Assembly: GCA_934590165.1 (NCBI GenBank)
Contig: CAKTOO010000018.1
Location: 1 to 54,319, forward strand
From: an uncultured Dysosmobacter sp.
Lineage (GTDB): Bacteria; Bacillota; Clostridia; Oscillospirales; Oscillospiraceae
DNA length: 54,319 nucleotides
Reading direction: 5' to 3'
Position numbers and translations under genes: made by a program. Positions 17,288-25,358 of the stretch are shown here, one piece after another (positions within the stretch are counted from its first letter, which is position 1; every line of letters begins with the position of its first letter). The notes under the pieces are model-generated. The model was not told the origin of the DNA, did no database searches, and saw only the letters and a list, made by a program, of their open reading frames with translations.

Positions 17288-17797
17288 ATGCGCATCTTGG
17301 GCATTGACCCCGGCTACGCCACCATTGGCTTCGGCCTGGTGGAGGCGGAGCGGGCACAAGTGAAAATGGTCACCTACGGCGCCATCACCACGCCGGCGGG
17401 CTTGCCCCTTTCTAAGCGGCTATACCAGATCGGCACGGACATGGAGGACCTCATCGGACAGCTGAAGCCGGACGTCATCTCCATCGAGGAGCTGTTTTTC
17501 AATACCAACATCACCACCGGCATCGCCGTGGCCCATGGCCGGGGCGTGCTGCTGTACGCCGCTGAAAAGTGCGGCGTGCCCCTGTACGAGTACACCCCCG
17601 GCCAGGTGAAGCTGGCCGTCACCGGCTACGGCAAAGCGGAAAAGCGCCAGGTCATGGACATGACGAAGCGGCTCTTGAAGCTGAAAGCCGTGCCCCGGCC
17701 GGACGATGCGGCGGACGCACTGGCGCTGGCCCTGTGCCATGCAAGGAGTTTTACTTCACGGCTTCCCCAGAGCGGGGATGTGCGGGAGACCATCTGA
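17288..17797 (+). CDS. ruvC: Holliday junction resolvase RuvC
   Basis: 169-aa endonuclease that cuts Holliday junctions symmetrically. The first acidic residue is in RILGIDPGYATIGFG, the second in SIEELFFNTN, and the C-terminal acidic pair in RPDDAADALALALCH. First gene of a ruvC-ruvA-(small ORF)-ruvB operon; ruvA starts 10 bp later. Confidence 0.95.
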   Translation: MRILGIDPGYATIGFGLVEAERAQVKMVTYGAITTPAGLPLSKRLYQIGTDMEDLIGQLKPDVISIEELFFNTNITTGIAVAHGRGVLLYAAEKCGVPLYEYTPGQVKLAVTGYGKAEKRQVMDMTKRLLKLKAVPRPDDAADALALALCHARSFTSRLPQSGDVRETI

Positions 17798-17807
17798 GGA
17801 GGACACG

Positions 17808-18416
17808 ATGTTTTACTATCTGGACGGTACCGTGGCGGAGATCCTGCCGTATTTGGCCGTTGTGGACTGCGGCGGCGTGGGCTATGCCTGCAAGACCACC
17901 AACACCACCCTGGCGGCGCTGAAAAAGGGTCAGCGGGGGAAGCTGTATACATATTTGAATGTGGGAGAGGGCGTGTTTGAGCTGTACGGCTTTGCCACCC
18001 AGGCGGAGCTGAACAGCTTCAAGCTGCTCATCGGTGTCTCCGGCGTGGGGCCCAAGGCGGCGCTGGCCATTTTGTCCGTGGCCACGCCGGACACGTTGGC
18101 CATGGCCGTCATCACCGGGGATGAAAAGACCCTCACCGCGGCGCCGGGCATCGGCAAGAAGATCGCCCAGCGCATCATCCTGGAATTGAAGGACAAGCTG
18201 GCCAAGGAGAGCGCTGCCGGTGGGCTGGATTTCTCCGGCCCCAAGGGCGCCGCCATCCCGGCGGCCCTGACCAACAAGGCCACGGAGGCCGCCGCCGCTC
18301 TGGCGGTGCTGGGCTATACCAGTCAGGAGGCCGCCGCAGCCCTGAAGGGCATCGATGTGGAAAATCTGCCTCTGGAGGAGATCATCCGCCAGAGCCTGAA
18401 AAAGATGGTGAAATAA
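17808..18416 (+). CDS. ruvA: Holliday junction branch migration protein RuvA
   Basis: 202-aa DNA-junction binding subunit. Domain I oligonucleotide fold (MFYYLDGTVAEILPYLAVVDCGGVGYAC), domain II helix-hairpin-helix motifs (LIGVSGVGPKAALAIL and AAPGIGKKIAQRIILELK), flexible linker, and domain III (EAAAALAVLGYTSQEAAAAL) that contacts RuvB. GAGGAGG precedes ATG 17808. Confidence 0.96.
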   Translation: MFYYLDGTVAEILPYLAVVDCGGVGYACKTTNTTLAALKKGQRGKLYTYLNVGEGVFELYGFATQAELNSFKLLIGVSGVGPKAALAILSVATPDTLAMAVITGDEKTLTAAPGIGKKIAQRIILELKDKLAKESAAGGLDFSGPKGAAIPAALTNKATEAAAALAVLGYTSQEAAAALKGIDVENLPLEEIIRQSLKKMVK

Positions 18417-18417
18417 T

Positions 18418-18645
18418 ATGAGCGAGACGATCAAAGGATTTATTTTGGCGCTGTGCGGTGCCGCCCTGGCCCTGCCCGCCGCCCTGTTCGGCCTGCGGTA
18501 TCAGGCCCTGCGGCAGAAAAAGCGGCAGACTGGCAGCCTGACGGAGGAGGAGAAGAAGCGCCAGCTGAAAAACGCGGTGGTGTTCGTGGTGTTGCTGCTG
18601 GCGGTGTACCTGCTGGGCTTCTCCAGCATCAACTGCTTCCGGTGA
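18418..18645 (+). CDS. Small membrane protein between ruvA and ruvB
   Basis: 75 aa with two predicted helices (LALCGAALALPAALFGLRY; AVVFVVLLLAVYLLGFSSI) separated by a strongly charged loop (RQKKRQTGSLTEEEKKRQ). Start is two bases after the ruvA stop, so it is in the operon. Unrecognised; no resemblance to RuvA or RuvB. Confidence 0.7.
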   Translation: MSETIKGFILALCGAALALPAALFGLRYQALRQKKRQTGSLTEEEKKRQLKNAVVFVVLLLAVYLLGFSSINCFR

Positions 18646-18679
18646 GAGAGCAGACCTGGAGAGCGAAGGAAGTGACAAA

Positions 18680-19741
18680 TTGAGCATCGACTTTGGAAAC
18701 GACATTTACGAAGAACCCATCGTGGCCAAGACCTTCCTCCAGGAGGATGCCCAGGAGGGCTCCCTGCGCCCCAAGACCCTGAGGGAGTACATCGGCCAGG
18801 AGAAGGCCAAGGACAACCTGGCCGTGTTCATCGAGGCCGCCCGCAAGCGGGAGGAGGCTCTGGACCACGTACTGCTCCACGGCCCTCCGGGCCTGGGCAA
18901 GACGACGCTGGCGGGCATCATCGCCCAGGAGATGGGGGCGGGCATCCGCATCACCTCCGGTCCGGCCATTGAAAAGCCCGGAGACCTGGCGGCGCTGTTG
19001 ACGAACCTAAACGAGGGAGACATCCTGTTCGTGGATGAGATCCACCGGCTGAACCGCTCTGTGGAGGAGATCCTGTATCCCGCCATGGAGGACTACGCCC
19101 TGGATATCATCGTGGGCAAGGGGCCCTCCGCCAACTCCATCCGGCTGGACCTGCCCAAGTTCACCCTCATCGGCGCCACCACCCGGGCGGGCCAGCTGTC
19201 CGCGCCCCTGCGGGACCGCTTCGGCGTGACGCTGCGGCTGGAGCTGTACACCCCGGAGGAGCTGGCCAAGATCGTGACCCGCTCCGCCGGCATTTTGAAT
19301 GTGGACATCGTCCCCGAGGGCGCCTACGAGATCGCCCGCCGCAGCCGGGGCACGCCCCGTATCGCCAACCGGATGCTGCGCCGGGTGCGGGACTTTGCCC
19401 AGGTGAAGGCCGACGGCGTCATCACCAAGGAGGTGGCGGACCAGGCCCTGTGCGCCCTGGAGATCGACTATCTGGGACTGGACCCGGTGGACCGGCGGAT
19501 GCTGGGCGCCATCATCGACAATTACAACGGCGGCCCCGTGGGTCTGGAGACCCTGGCGGCCACCATCGGCGAGGAAGCCGTCACGCTGGAGGATGTGTAC
19601 GAGCCGTACCTCATGCAGCTGGGCTTTTTGACCCGGACGCCCCGGGGCCGGTGCGTGACACAGAAGGCGTACCAGCACCTGCACAAACCCATCCCCGGCG
19701 GCGCCATGCCGGAGGGGGAGATGGAGCAGCTGATGCTGTGA
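18680..19741 (+). CDS. ruvB: Holliday junction branch migration ATPase RuvB
   Basis: 353-aa AAA+ motor. Walker A GPPGLGKTTLAG, Walker B ILFVDEIHRLNR, sensor 1 LIGATTRAG, arginine finger region PLRDRFGV, and the C-terminal winged helix with RTPRGRCVT. It starts at TTG 18680 (SIDFGNDIYEEP) with AAGGAAG nearby; no ATG is available at the right place. Confidence 0.96.
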   Translation: MSIDFGNDIYEEPIVAKTFLQEDAQEGSLRPKTLREYIGQEKAKDNLAVFIEAARKREEALDHVLLHGPPGLGKTTLAGIIAQEMGAGIRITSGPAIEKPGDLAALLTNLNEGDILFVDEIHRLNRSVEEILYPAMEDYALDIIVGKGPSANSIRLDLPKFTLIGATTRAGQLSAPLRDRFGVTLRLELYTPEELAKIVTRSAGILNVDIVPEGAYEIARRSRGTPRIANRMLRRVRDFAQVKADGVITKEVADQALCALEIDYLGLDPVDRRMLGAIIDNYNGGPVGLETLAATIGEEAVTLEDVYEPYLMQLGFLTRTPRGRCVTQKAYQHLHKPIPGGAMPEGEMEQLML

Positions 19742-19777
19742 GGGGGCAAAGCGCCCCGTTTCCCGCTTTGCCCCTCC
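19741..19777 (+). terminator. Weak hairpin after ruvB
   Basis: GGGGCAAAGCG/CGCTTTGCCCC-type stem but no T run; may be a partial terminator. Confidence 0.4.
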
Positions 19778-19852
19778 AGCAGAATGGGGGACAGTTCCTG
19801 CGGGCATATTCATTCAGAATCATTTCATAACAATAGAAGGGAACCAATCACT

Positions 19853-21208
19853 ATGGGTAAATTATTTGGTACAGACGGCATCCGCGGCGTTGTGGGCGAA
19901 AACCTGACCGCGGACCTTGCCTACCGCGTGGGCCAGGCGGTGGCCACCGTCCTCATGGAGGACAAGGGCTGCCGCCCCACAGTCCTCATCGGCAAGGACA
20001 CCCGTGTGTCCTCCGATATGTTGGAATCTGCCTTGATGGCGGGCATCTGCTCCGTGGGCGGCGATGTGAAGCCGGTCGGCACCATCCCCACCCCCGCCGT
20101 GGCCTATCTGACCATCCGGGAGCGGGCGGACGCGGGCATTGTCATCTCCGCCAGCCACAACCCGTATGAGCACAACGGCATCAAGGTCTTCAGCGGCCAG
20201 GGCTACAAGCTCTCCGACGCCGTGGAGGCCCGCATCGAGGAGCGTATCCTTTCCGACACCCCCATGAAGCTCCGCACCCGGGGCGAGATCGGCCGCCGCC
20301 ACCACGGAATGCGGCAGCTGAAGCGGGACTACATCGACTTTGTGGCCTCCACCATCGAATCCGACCTGGCGGGGCTGCGCATCCTGGTGGACTGCGCCAA
20401 CGGTGCTGCCAGCGCCACGGCGCCGGAGCTGTTTGGCCGCTTCAAGGCCAGTACGGACTTCATCCACCGGGACCCCGACGGCGTCAACATCAACAACCGC
20501 TGCGGCTCCACCCATCTGGAGAGCCTGGCGGACGCCGTGGTGAAGGGCGGCTACGACATCGGCGTGGCCTTTGACGGTGACGCGGACCGCTGCCTGCTGG
20601 TGGACGAGACCGGCGCCACCATCGACGGCGACAAGGTCATGGCCGTGTGCGCAGCGGATATGAAGCGCCGGGGCAAGCTCAACGGCAACACCATCGTGGC
20701 CACCGTCATGAGCAACTTGGGCCTCCATGAGTTCTGCCGCAACGCGGGGCTGAACCTGGTGTGCACTGCCGTGGGTGACCGCAACGTGCTGGAGAAGATG
20801 CTGGAGTGCGATTACCGCATCGGCGGCGAGCAGTCCGGCCACACTATTTTCACAGAGCTGGAGACCACCGGCGACGGCGAAGTGACGGCGCTGCAATTTT
20901 TGCAGGTCCTGGCGTCCTCCGGCCAAAAGGCCAGTGAGCTCGCCTCCTGCTGTGCCGTGTACCCCCAGGTGCTGGTGAACGTGGAAGTGCCCCACAGCGG
21001 CGGCGTGAAGGAGAAGATCATGGCCTCCCAGGCTCTGGCGGACGCTGTGAAAGGGGAGGAGGAGGCCCTTGGCGGCAGCGGCCGGGTGCTGGTCCGCGCC
21101 TCCGGCACGGAGGCCCTCATCCGGGTCATGGTGGAGGCGAAGACCACCGAAACCGCCCAGGCGGTGGCCGACCGGCTGGTGGATTTTATAAAATCACTAA
21201 AAATCTGA
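19853..21208 (+). CDS. glmM: Phosphoglucosamine mutase
   Basis: Converts glucosamine-6-phosphate to glucosamine-1-phosphate for UDP-GlcNAc and peptidoglycan. 451 aa, starting MGKLFGTDGIRGVVGEN; phosphoserine loop VISASHNPYEHNGIK; metal loop AFDGDADRCLLVD; sugar-binding GGEQSGHT; phosphate-binding RASGTEALIRVMVE. ATG 19853 follows AAGGGAACC. Confidence 0.96.
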   Translation: MGKLFGTDGIRGVVGENLTADLAYRVGQAVATVLMEDKGCRPTVLIGKDTRVSSDMLESALMAGICSVGGDVKPVGTIPTPAVAYLTIRERADAGIVISASHNPYEHNGIKVFSGQGYKLSDAVEARIEERILSDTPMKLRTRGEIGRRHHGMRQLKRDYIDFVASTIESDLAGLRILVDCANGAASATAPELFGRFKASTDFIHRDPDGVNINNRCGSTHLESLADAVVKGGYDIGVAFDGDADRCLLVDETGATIDGDKVMAVCAADMKRRGKLNGNTIVATVMSNLGLHEFCRNAGLNLVCTAVGDRNVLEKMLECDYRIGGEQSGHTIFTELETTGDGEVTALQFLQVLASSGQKASELASCCAVYPQVLVNVEVPHSGGVKEKIMASQALADAVKGEEEALGGSGRVLVRASGTEALIRVMVEAKTTETAQAVADRLVDFIKSLKI

Positions 21209-21237
21209 GGCTTCCAAACGAAATTTTTGATAATTGC

Positions 21238-21267
21238 TTGACATTTTATAGGATAGACGGGTATAAT
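21238..21267 (+). promoter_or_regulatory. Strong sigma-A promoter abutting the sigma gene start
   Basis: TTGACA, 18-base spacer, TATAAT, ending only four bases before the ATG at 21272. The expected RNA start falls at or beside the start codon and there is no Shine-Dalgarno, suggesting a leaderless message. Confidence 0.7.
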
Positions 21268-21271
21268 AAAT

Positions 21272-21913
21272 ATGTTCAAGGTTAAAGAACAACCGTTCCA
21301 ACTTCTGGAGACGCGCAGTGACGAGGAGCTTTGCCAGCTGGCTGCCCAGGGCAGCCGGGGGGCGGAGGAGGTCCTGGTCACCCGCTACAACCGGCTGGTG
21401 CGCACCTGTGCCCGTCCGTTTTTCCTCATCGGCGGCGACAGCGAGGACCTGACCCAGGAGGGAATGGTGGGCCTCATCAAGGCGGTCCGGGAATATGACG
21501 CCAGCAAGGCGGCCTCCTTCCGGACCTTCGCAGAGATCTGTATACGAAGCCGACTGTATTCCGTTCTCCGCGCGGCAGCGCGGGATAAGCATCTTCCGCT
21601 CAACCAGTCGGTTCCTCTGGATACACCCTTCTTTGATAGCAATTCCTACACCTCTGGCTCCGGCGATCTGGCGCAGGGAAACCCCGAGACCTTTTTGATC
21701 GAACGGGAACGCACCGCGGCTCTTTTGGCTGGCGTTCGGAAACAGTTGTCCGAATTTGAAGCGAAGATTTTGGGGTACTATTTGGACGGTCTTTCTTGCA
21801 GGGAAATTGCCGAGACGGTAGGCAAGCCCCCAAAGTCCGTGGACAACGCTGTGCAGAGGATCCGCCGCAAGGTGGCACAGCAACTTCTTTCCGGCGAATT
21901 CAGCGAGAGCTGA
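21272..21913 (+). CDS. SigH-like RNA polymerase sigma factor
   Basis: 213-aa sigma-70 family protein with a short N-terminus, region 2 (DLTQEGMVGLIKAVREYD, FRTFAEICIRSRLYSVLRAAAR) and region 4 (LSEFEAKILGYYLDGLSCREIAETVGKPPKSVDNAVQRIRRK). The spacing and SDEELCQLAAQG start resemble SigH (Spo0H), which drives early sporulation genes in Bacillus and Clostridia. Closest family assignment is tentative. The start codon sits directly under the promoter and no ribosome binding site is visible. Confidence 0.82.
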   Translation: MFKVKEQPFQLLETRSDEELCQLAAQGSRGAEEVLVTRYNRLVRTCARPFFLIGGDSEDLTQEGMVGLIKAVREYDASKAASFRTFAEICIRSRLYSVLRAAARDKHLPLNQSVPLDTPFFDSNSYTSGSGDLAQGNPETFLIERERTAALLAGVRKQLSEFEAKILGYYLDGLSCREIAETVGKPPKSVDNAVQRIRRKVAQQLLSGEFSES

Positions 21914-21951
21914 ACGCAATATATTTTTCTTTTCAAAGAGAGGGTAAAATC

Positions 21952-22233
21952 ATGTACGAAGACAAGACTTTAGTGTGCAAAGAGTGCGGCCAGGAGTTCG
22001 TGTTCACCGCCGGTGAGCAGGAGTTCTACGCTGAGCGTGGCTTCCAGAATGAGCCCCAGCGCTGCAAGGCCTGCCGTGATGCTCGCAAGAACGCCGCCCG
22101 CGGCCCCCGCGAGTACTTCACCGCTGTTTGCGCTGCCTGCGGCGGCGAGGCGAAGGTTCCCTTCGAGCCCAAGTCTGACCGTCCCGTTTATTGCAGCGAG
22201 TGCTTCGCCAAGATGCGCGATCAGCAGAGATAA
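21952..22233 (+). CDS. Small zinc-ribbon protein
   Basis: 93-aa cytosolic protein with two treble-like Cys pairs: CKECGQEF ... CKACRDAR and CAACGGEAKVPF ... CSECFAKM. The N-terminus MYEDKTLVCKECG is typical of the zinc-ribbon (zf-trcl) proteins common in Clostridia. Function unknown; nucleic acid or protein binding is likely. RBS AGAGGGT. Confidence 0.85.
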   Translation: MYEDKTLVCKECGQEFVFTAGEQEFYAERGFQNEPQRCKACRDARKNAARGPREYFTAVCAACGGEAKVPFEPKSDRPVYCSECFAKMRDQQR

Positions 22234-22268
22234 CAAGCCGGTCTTCGGTTTTTATAATTGCGATCAGG

Positions 22269-22305
22269 AAGGACACCTGCCCTGGATAGGGCGGGTGTCC
22301 TTTTT
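22269..22305 (+). terminator. Terminator after the zinc-ribbon gene
   Basis: 12-bp stem GGACACCTGCCC/GGGCGGGTGTCC then TTTTT. Confidence 0.9.
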
Positions 22306-22397
22306 CGCATCCGGGGCCCCGCATTCCTGAAACCCGCCGCCGCTGCCGTTTCCTTTGCATACTTCCGGTGAAAAAGCAAGATTTCGCGCATTTTCTA

Positions 22398-22426
22398 TTG
22401 AATTCACGCGGACAATAGAGTATAAT
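22398..22426 (+). promoter_or_regulatory. Sigma-A promoter of the DUF1858 gene
   Basis: TTGAAT, 17-base spacer, TATAAT, 35 bp before the ATG. Confidence 0.7.
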
Positions 22427-22461
22427 ATCCATGCTGAATTTTAGATTGGAGGAACATTCCC

Positions 22462-22668
22462 ATGATCACCATTACCAAAGACACCATCATCGGTGATATC
22501 CTTGACATCGCTCCCCACACTGCTCCTATCTTCCTGTCCATCGGTATGCACTGCCTGGGCTGCCCATCTTCCCGGGGCGAGACCGTGGAGGAGGCCTGCA
22601 TGGTCCACGGTGTGGACTGCGACAAGCTGCTGGCCCTGGTGAACGAGGAAGCCAACAAGGCTCAGTAA
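22462..22668 (+). CDS. DUF1858 domain protein
   Basis: 68-aa protein with the whole DUF1858 fold: ITKDTIIGDILDIAPHTAPIFLSIGMHCLGC, followed by the family motif GCPSSRGETVEEAC. The paired Cys (CLGC) could bind metal or undergo redox change. RBS TGGAGGAA. Related domains are found alone or fused to hybrid-cluster and sulfur-transfer proteins; the role here is unknown. Confidence 0.88.
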   Translation: MITITKDTIIGDILDIAPHTAPIFLSIGMHCLGCPSSRGETVEEACMVHGVDCDKLLALVNEEANKAQ

Positions 22669-22683
22669 AACGCTTCCAACAAG

Positions 22684-22718
22684 CAGGACGCATACGGGAG
22701 TTGCCCGTATGCGTCCTG
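22684..22718. repeat. Palindromic hairpin, copy 1
   Basis: 15-bp stem, left arm CAGGACGCATACGGG, five-base loop. A 32-base stretch of it recurs exactly at 22875-22906. It lacks a T run but may end the DUF1858 transcript. Confidence 0.8.
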
Positions 22719-22808
22719 AGCTTGTCGAAAAAGGTTGAAACGCCAGAGACCGGGAAGGAAGATAGTTACGAAAGAAACCCAGGAGGGGTGTCTTTTGTTT
22801 TGAATCAT

Positions 22809-22906
22809 AAGTTTCTCAGAACTTCAAAAAGTTCTGAGAAACTTGCCCATGCTGTCAAAATTTTGACAGCATGGGGACGCATACGGGAGTTGCCCGTATG
22901 CGTCCT
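22809..22906. repeat. Three back-to-back palindromes
   Basis: 22809-22844: 16-bp stem beginning AAGTTTCTCAGAACTT. 22846-22875: perfect 30-bp palindrome, half site CCCATGCTGTCAAAA. 22875-22905: GGACGCATACGGG stem, second copy of the hairpin at 22684. They fill the space before trmK with almost no gaps. No convincing gene is present in 22669-22929; one open frame crosses the hairpins but looks incidental. Confidence 0.85.
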
Positions 22907-22929
22907 TACAACGACTGCCGGAGGGACCT

Positions 22930-23646
22930 ATGGCAAAACGAGAAATGGAGCTGTCCCCCAGGCTGCGGCTGCTGGCGGACTGGGTGCGCCCCGGCGCGCG
23001 CGTCGCTGATGTTGGCACGGATCACGCCTATCTGCCTGTGTGGCTGGTGCTCCACGGGCGCGTGAGCTCTGCCATTGCCAGCGACCTGCGGAAGGGACCC
23101 CTCCAGCGGGCCCGGGAGACCTGCCGCCGCCACGGTGCCGAAAGCGTGGACTGCCGCCTGTGCGACGGCCTGCGGGGCATCAAGCCGGAGGAGGCGGACA
23201 CCGTCATTATCGCCGGCATGGGCGGGGAGAATATCGCTGCCATCCTGTCGGCCGCTCCCTGGACGAAGGACGGCGCCCACACCCTGCTGCTCCAGCCCAT
23301 GAGCCGGGACGCGTCGCTGCGGCGCTTTCTGGCGGAGAACGGATATACCATACTGCGGGAGGCGCTGACTTGTGAGCGGGGCAGCTATCTGCCCGTCATG
23401 GAGGTCACAGCCGGAGAAATGGAGCTGACAGTGGGAGAGCTGTACGGCGGCGCGAAGCTGCACCGTGACCCCCTGGGCGACCGGTATCTCATCCAGGCAA
23501 TCCTGCGCTCCCAAAGCGCCGTGGCGGGGCTGAACCGCTCCTCTAGCCCGGCGGACCGGGAGAAGGCGGATGGCCTGCGGGACATCCTCACCCAGCTGAT
23601 GAACATGAGAGAGGAGTGGCGTCATGCCAACTGTACGGGAAGTTGA
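22930..23646 (+). CDS. trmK: tRNA (adenine-22-N1)-methyltransferase
   Basis: 238-aa SAM-dependent methyltransferase. Motif I VADVGTDHAYLPVWLV, motif IV region TVIIAGMGGENI, and LLQPMSRDASLRRFLAENGY are typical of TrmK (COG2384), which modifies A22 of tRNAs with G13/G22-type D-arms. Its 3' end overlaps the Nif3-like gene by 23 bp, the conserved Gram-positive gene pair. Confidence 0.92.
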   Translation: MAKREMELSPRLRLLADWVRPGARVADVGTDHAYLPVWLVLHGRVSSAIASDLRKGPLQRARETCRRHGAESVDCRLCDGLRGIKPEEADTVIIAGMGGENIAAILSAAPWTKDGAHTLLLQPMSRDASLRRFLAENGYTILREALTCERGSYLPVMEVTAGEMELTVGELYGGAKLHRDPLGDRYLIQAILRSQSAVAGLNRSSSPADREKADGLRDILTQLMNMREEWRHANCTGS

Positions 23647-24412
23647 ACAGGCCCTCTTTGAACTGGCCCCCGGCGAGGCCGCCATGGAGTGGGACAATGT
23701 GGGCCATCTCTTGGGGGACCCGAATCAGGCCGTGGAGCGGGTGCTGGTGGCTCTGGACATCACGGAGGGCGTGGCGGACGAGGCCATCGTCTCCGGCTGC
23801 CAGCTGGTCGTGGCCCATCACCCTGTCATGAACTGCCGGTGGACGCCGGTGCAGAACATCCGGGACGACACGTTCCAGGGGCACCTGTTTTTGAAGCTGC
23901 TGCGGAACAATGTCTCCGCCATCTGTATGCACACCAACCTGGACATCGCGTGGGGAGGGGTGAACGACGCTCTGGCCCAGCGGCTGGAGCTGGTGGACCC
24001 TGGGCCCCTGTGTGAAAACGGCCTGGGCCGGGTGGGCGAGTACCCGGAGAGCGTGGCCCTGGCGGATTACGTCCGCTTCGTGTGCCAAGCCCTGGGCTGC
24101 AACGGCCTGCGGTACGCCGACGCCGGAAAGCCCGTCCGCCGGGTGGCCGTGGGCGGCGGCGCCTGCGGAGAGTTTGAGGATGACGCCATCCGCGCCGGCT
24201 GCGACACCTTCGTCACCGCCGACCTCAGCTACCACCAGTTCCTGGACGCGGCGGGGAAGGGCATCAACCTCATCGACGCGGGCCACTTTCCCACGGAGGA
24301 CCCCGTCTGCGAAAAAGTCATCACGTATTTAACGGACCGGTTCCCGGAACTGGCCGTCAACAAATCCGCTTCCCACAAGGAAGTCATTCAGTACTATGTT
24401 GAAGGAGAGTAA
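23624..24412 (+). CDS. Nif3-like dinuclear metal centre protein
   Basis: 262-aa Nif3/YqfO-family protein. Metal ligands are visible in QLVVAHHPVMNC and MHTNLDIAWGGVNDAL, and in the C-terminal FVTADLSYHQFLDA and IDAGHFPTEDPVC. The long inserted domain of Bacillus YqfO is absent, so this is the short form. GTP cyclohydrolase activity has been claimed for the family but is uncertain. Coupled to trmK. Confidence 0.92.
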   Translation: MPTVREVEQALFELAPGEAAMEWDNVGHLLGDPNQAVERVLVALDITEGVADEAIVSGCQLVVAHHPVMNCRWTPVQNIRDDTFQGHLFLKLLRNNVSAICMHTNLDIAWGGVNDALAQRLELVDPGPLCENGLGRVGEYPESVALADYVRFVCQALGCNGLRYADAGKPVRRVAVGGGACGEFEDDAIRAGCDTFVTADLSYHQFLDAAGKGINLIDAGHFPTEDPVCEKVITYLTDRFPELAVNKSASHKEVIQYYVEGE

Positions 24413-24417
24413 TAACC

Positions 24418-25155
24418 ATGTCCGGACATTCCAAATGGCATAATATTCAGAAGACCAAGGGCGCGCAGGACGCCAAGCGCTCCGCTGCGTTCACCAAGAT
24501 CGCTAAGGAGATCATCGTGGCCGTCAAGGAAGGCGGCGGCTCCGGCGACCCCAACAACAACTCCCGCCTGGCCACCGTCATTGCCAAGGCCAAGGCCGTG
24601 AACATGCCCAACGAGAATATCAAGCGCACCATCGACAAGGCGCTGGGCGCCGGCAACACTGAAAACTTTGAGGCAGTCACTTACGAGGGCTACGGCCCCG
24701 GCGGCGTGGCCGTTATCGTGGAGGCTCTGACCGACAACCGCCAGCGCACCGCCCCCGAGGTCCGTCACGCCTTCGATAAGTGCAATGGCAACCTGGGCGC
24801 CCAAGGCTGCGTCAGCTGGTCCTTCGACAAGAAGGGCGTCATCGTCATCGACAACGAGGACGGCGAGCTGGACGAGGACACCGTCATGATGGACGCCCTG
24901 GAGTCCGGCGCCGCCGACTTCGAGGCCGACGGCCCCGCTCTGGAGATCACCTGCGACCCCGACGCCTTCAACGATGTGGTGAAGGCCCTGGAGGAGAAGG
25001 GGTACAGCTTCGTCAACGCCGACATCGAGATGGTGCCGCAGAATTACATCACGCTCACTGACGAGGGCGACGTGAAGAACATGAACAAGCTCATCGACAT
25101 GCTGGAGGACAGCGACGACGTGCAGAACGTCTGGCACAACTGGGACAACGATTGA
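24418..25155 (+). CDS. yebC: YebC/PmpR family protein
   Basis: 245-aa protein beginning MSGHSKWHNIQKTKGAQDAKRS, the family hallmark, then GGSGDPNNNSRLATVIAKAKA, NMPNENIKRTIDKA, and YGPGGVAVIVEALTDN. The family includes DNA-binding regulators and, by recent work, factors that relieve ribosome stalling. Last host gene before the prophage array; the terminator and attL follow. Confidence 0.95.
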   Translation: MSGHSKWHNIQKTKGAQDAKRSAAFTKIAKEIIVAVKEGGGSGDPNNNSRLATVIAKAKAVNMPNENIKRTIDKALGAGNTENFEAVTYEGYGPGGVAVIVEALTDNRQRTAPEVRHAFDKCNGNLGAQGCVSWSFDKKGVIVIDNEDGELDEDTVMMDALESGAADFEADGPALEITCDPDAFNDVVKALEEKGYSFVNADIEMVPQNYITLTDEGDVKNMNKLIDMLEDSDDVQNVWHNWDND

Positions 25156-25161
25156 GCAATC

Positions 25162-25190
25162 AGGGGGACGGCGAAAGCCGTCCCTCTTGT
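25162..25190 (+). terminator. Terminator after yebC
   Basis: GGGACGGC/GCCGTCCC with GAAA tetraloop, then CTCTTGTG. Confidence 0.85.
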
Positions 25191-25201
25191 GTTCTCGTCT
25201 T

Positions 25202-25229
25202 ATTGAACAAAAGAAATGTTTTGTTCAAT
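25202..25229. other. attL: dif-like 11-6-11 site at the left prophage boundary
   Basis: Perfect inverted repeat: left arm ATTGAACAAAA (host side), spacer GAAATG, right arm TTTTGTTCAAT (phage side). The right arm agrees with the E. coli XerD arm TTATGTTAAAT at 9 of 11 positions. A 15-base core, AAGAAATGTTTTGTT, is shared by all three boundaries. Geometry is that of a Xer recombination site. Confidence 0.8.
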
Positions 25230-25300
25230 TACTGGCAGTTAAAAAAATATTTAGTCTGATACTATCATCCAAATAAATCTTAACAAATCGGATTGAATAA

Positions 25301-25340
25301 GTCAACAATTTTTGACAGGTATTATCAGATAAGATAAGAT
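25301..25340 (+). promoter_or_regulatory. Promoter and possible operator of the RHH gene
   Basis: TTGACA (25312), 17-base spacer, TAAGAT (25335-25340). An inverted repeat GTCAA/TTGAC (25301-25316) overlaps the -35 box and could be an operator for the RHH product. Same layout at +6,415. Confidence 0.65.
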
Positions 25341-25358
25341 GACAAACGAGGTGATATT

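Noticed and set aside
22684..22906. CRISPR-like repeat pair
   Set aside because: Only two copies of the 32-base repeat, unequal spacing, and each is a self-complementary hairpin; no cas genes in the window.
22701..23009. Frame running through the palindrome array into trmK
   Set aside because: Its residues are dictated by the palindromes and it overlaps trmK in another frame; RBS spacing is poor.
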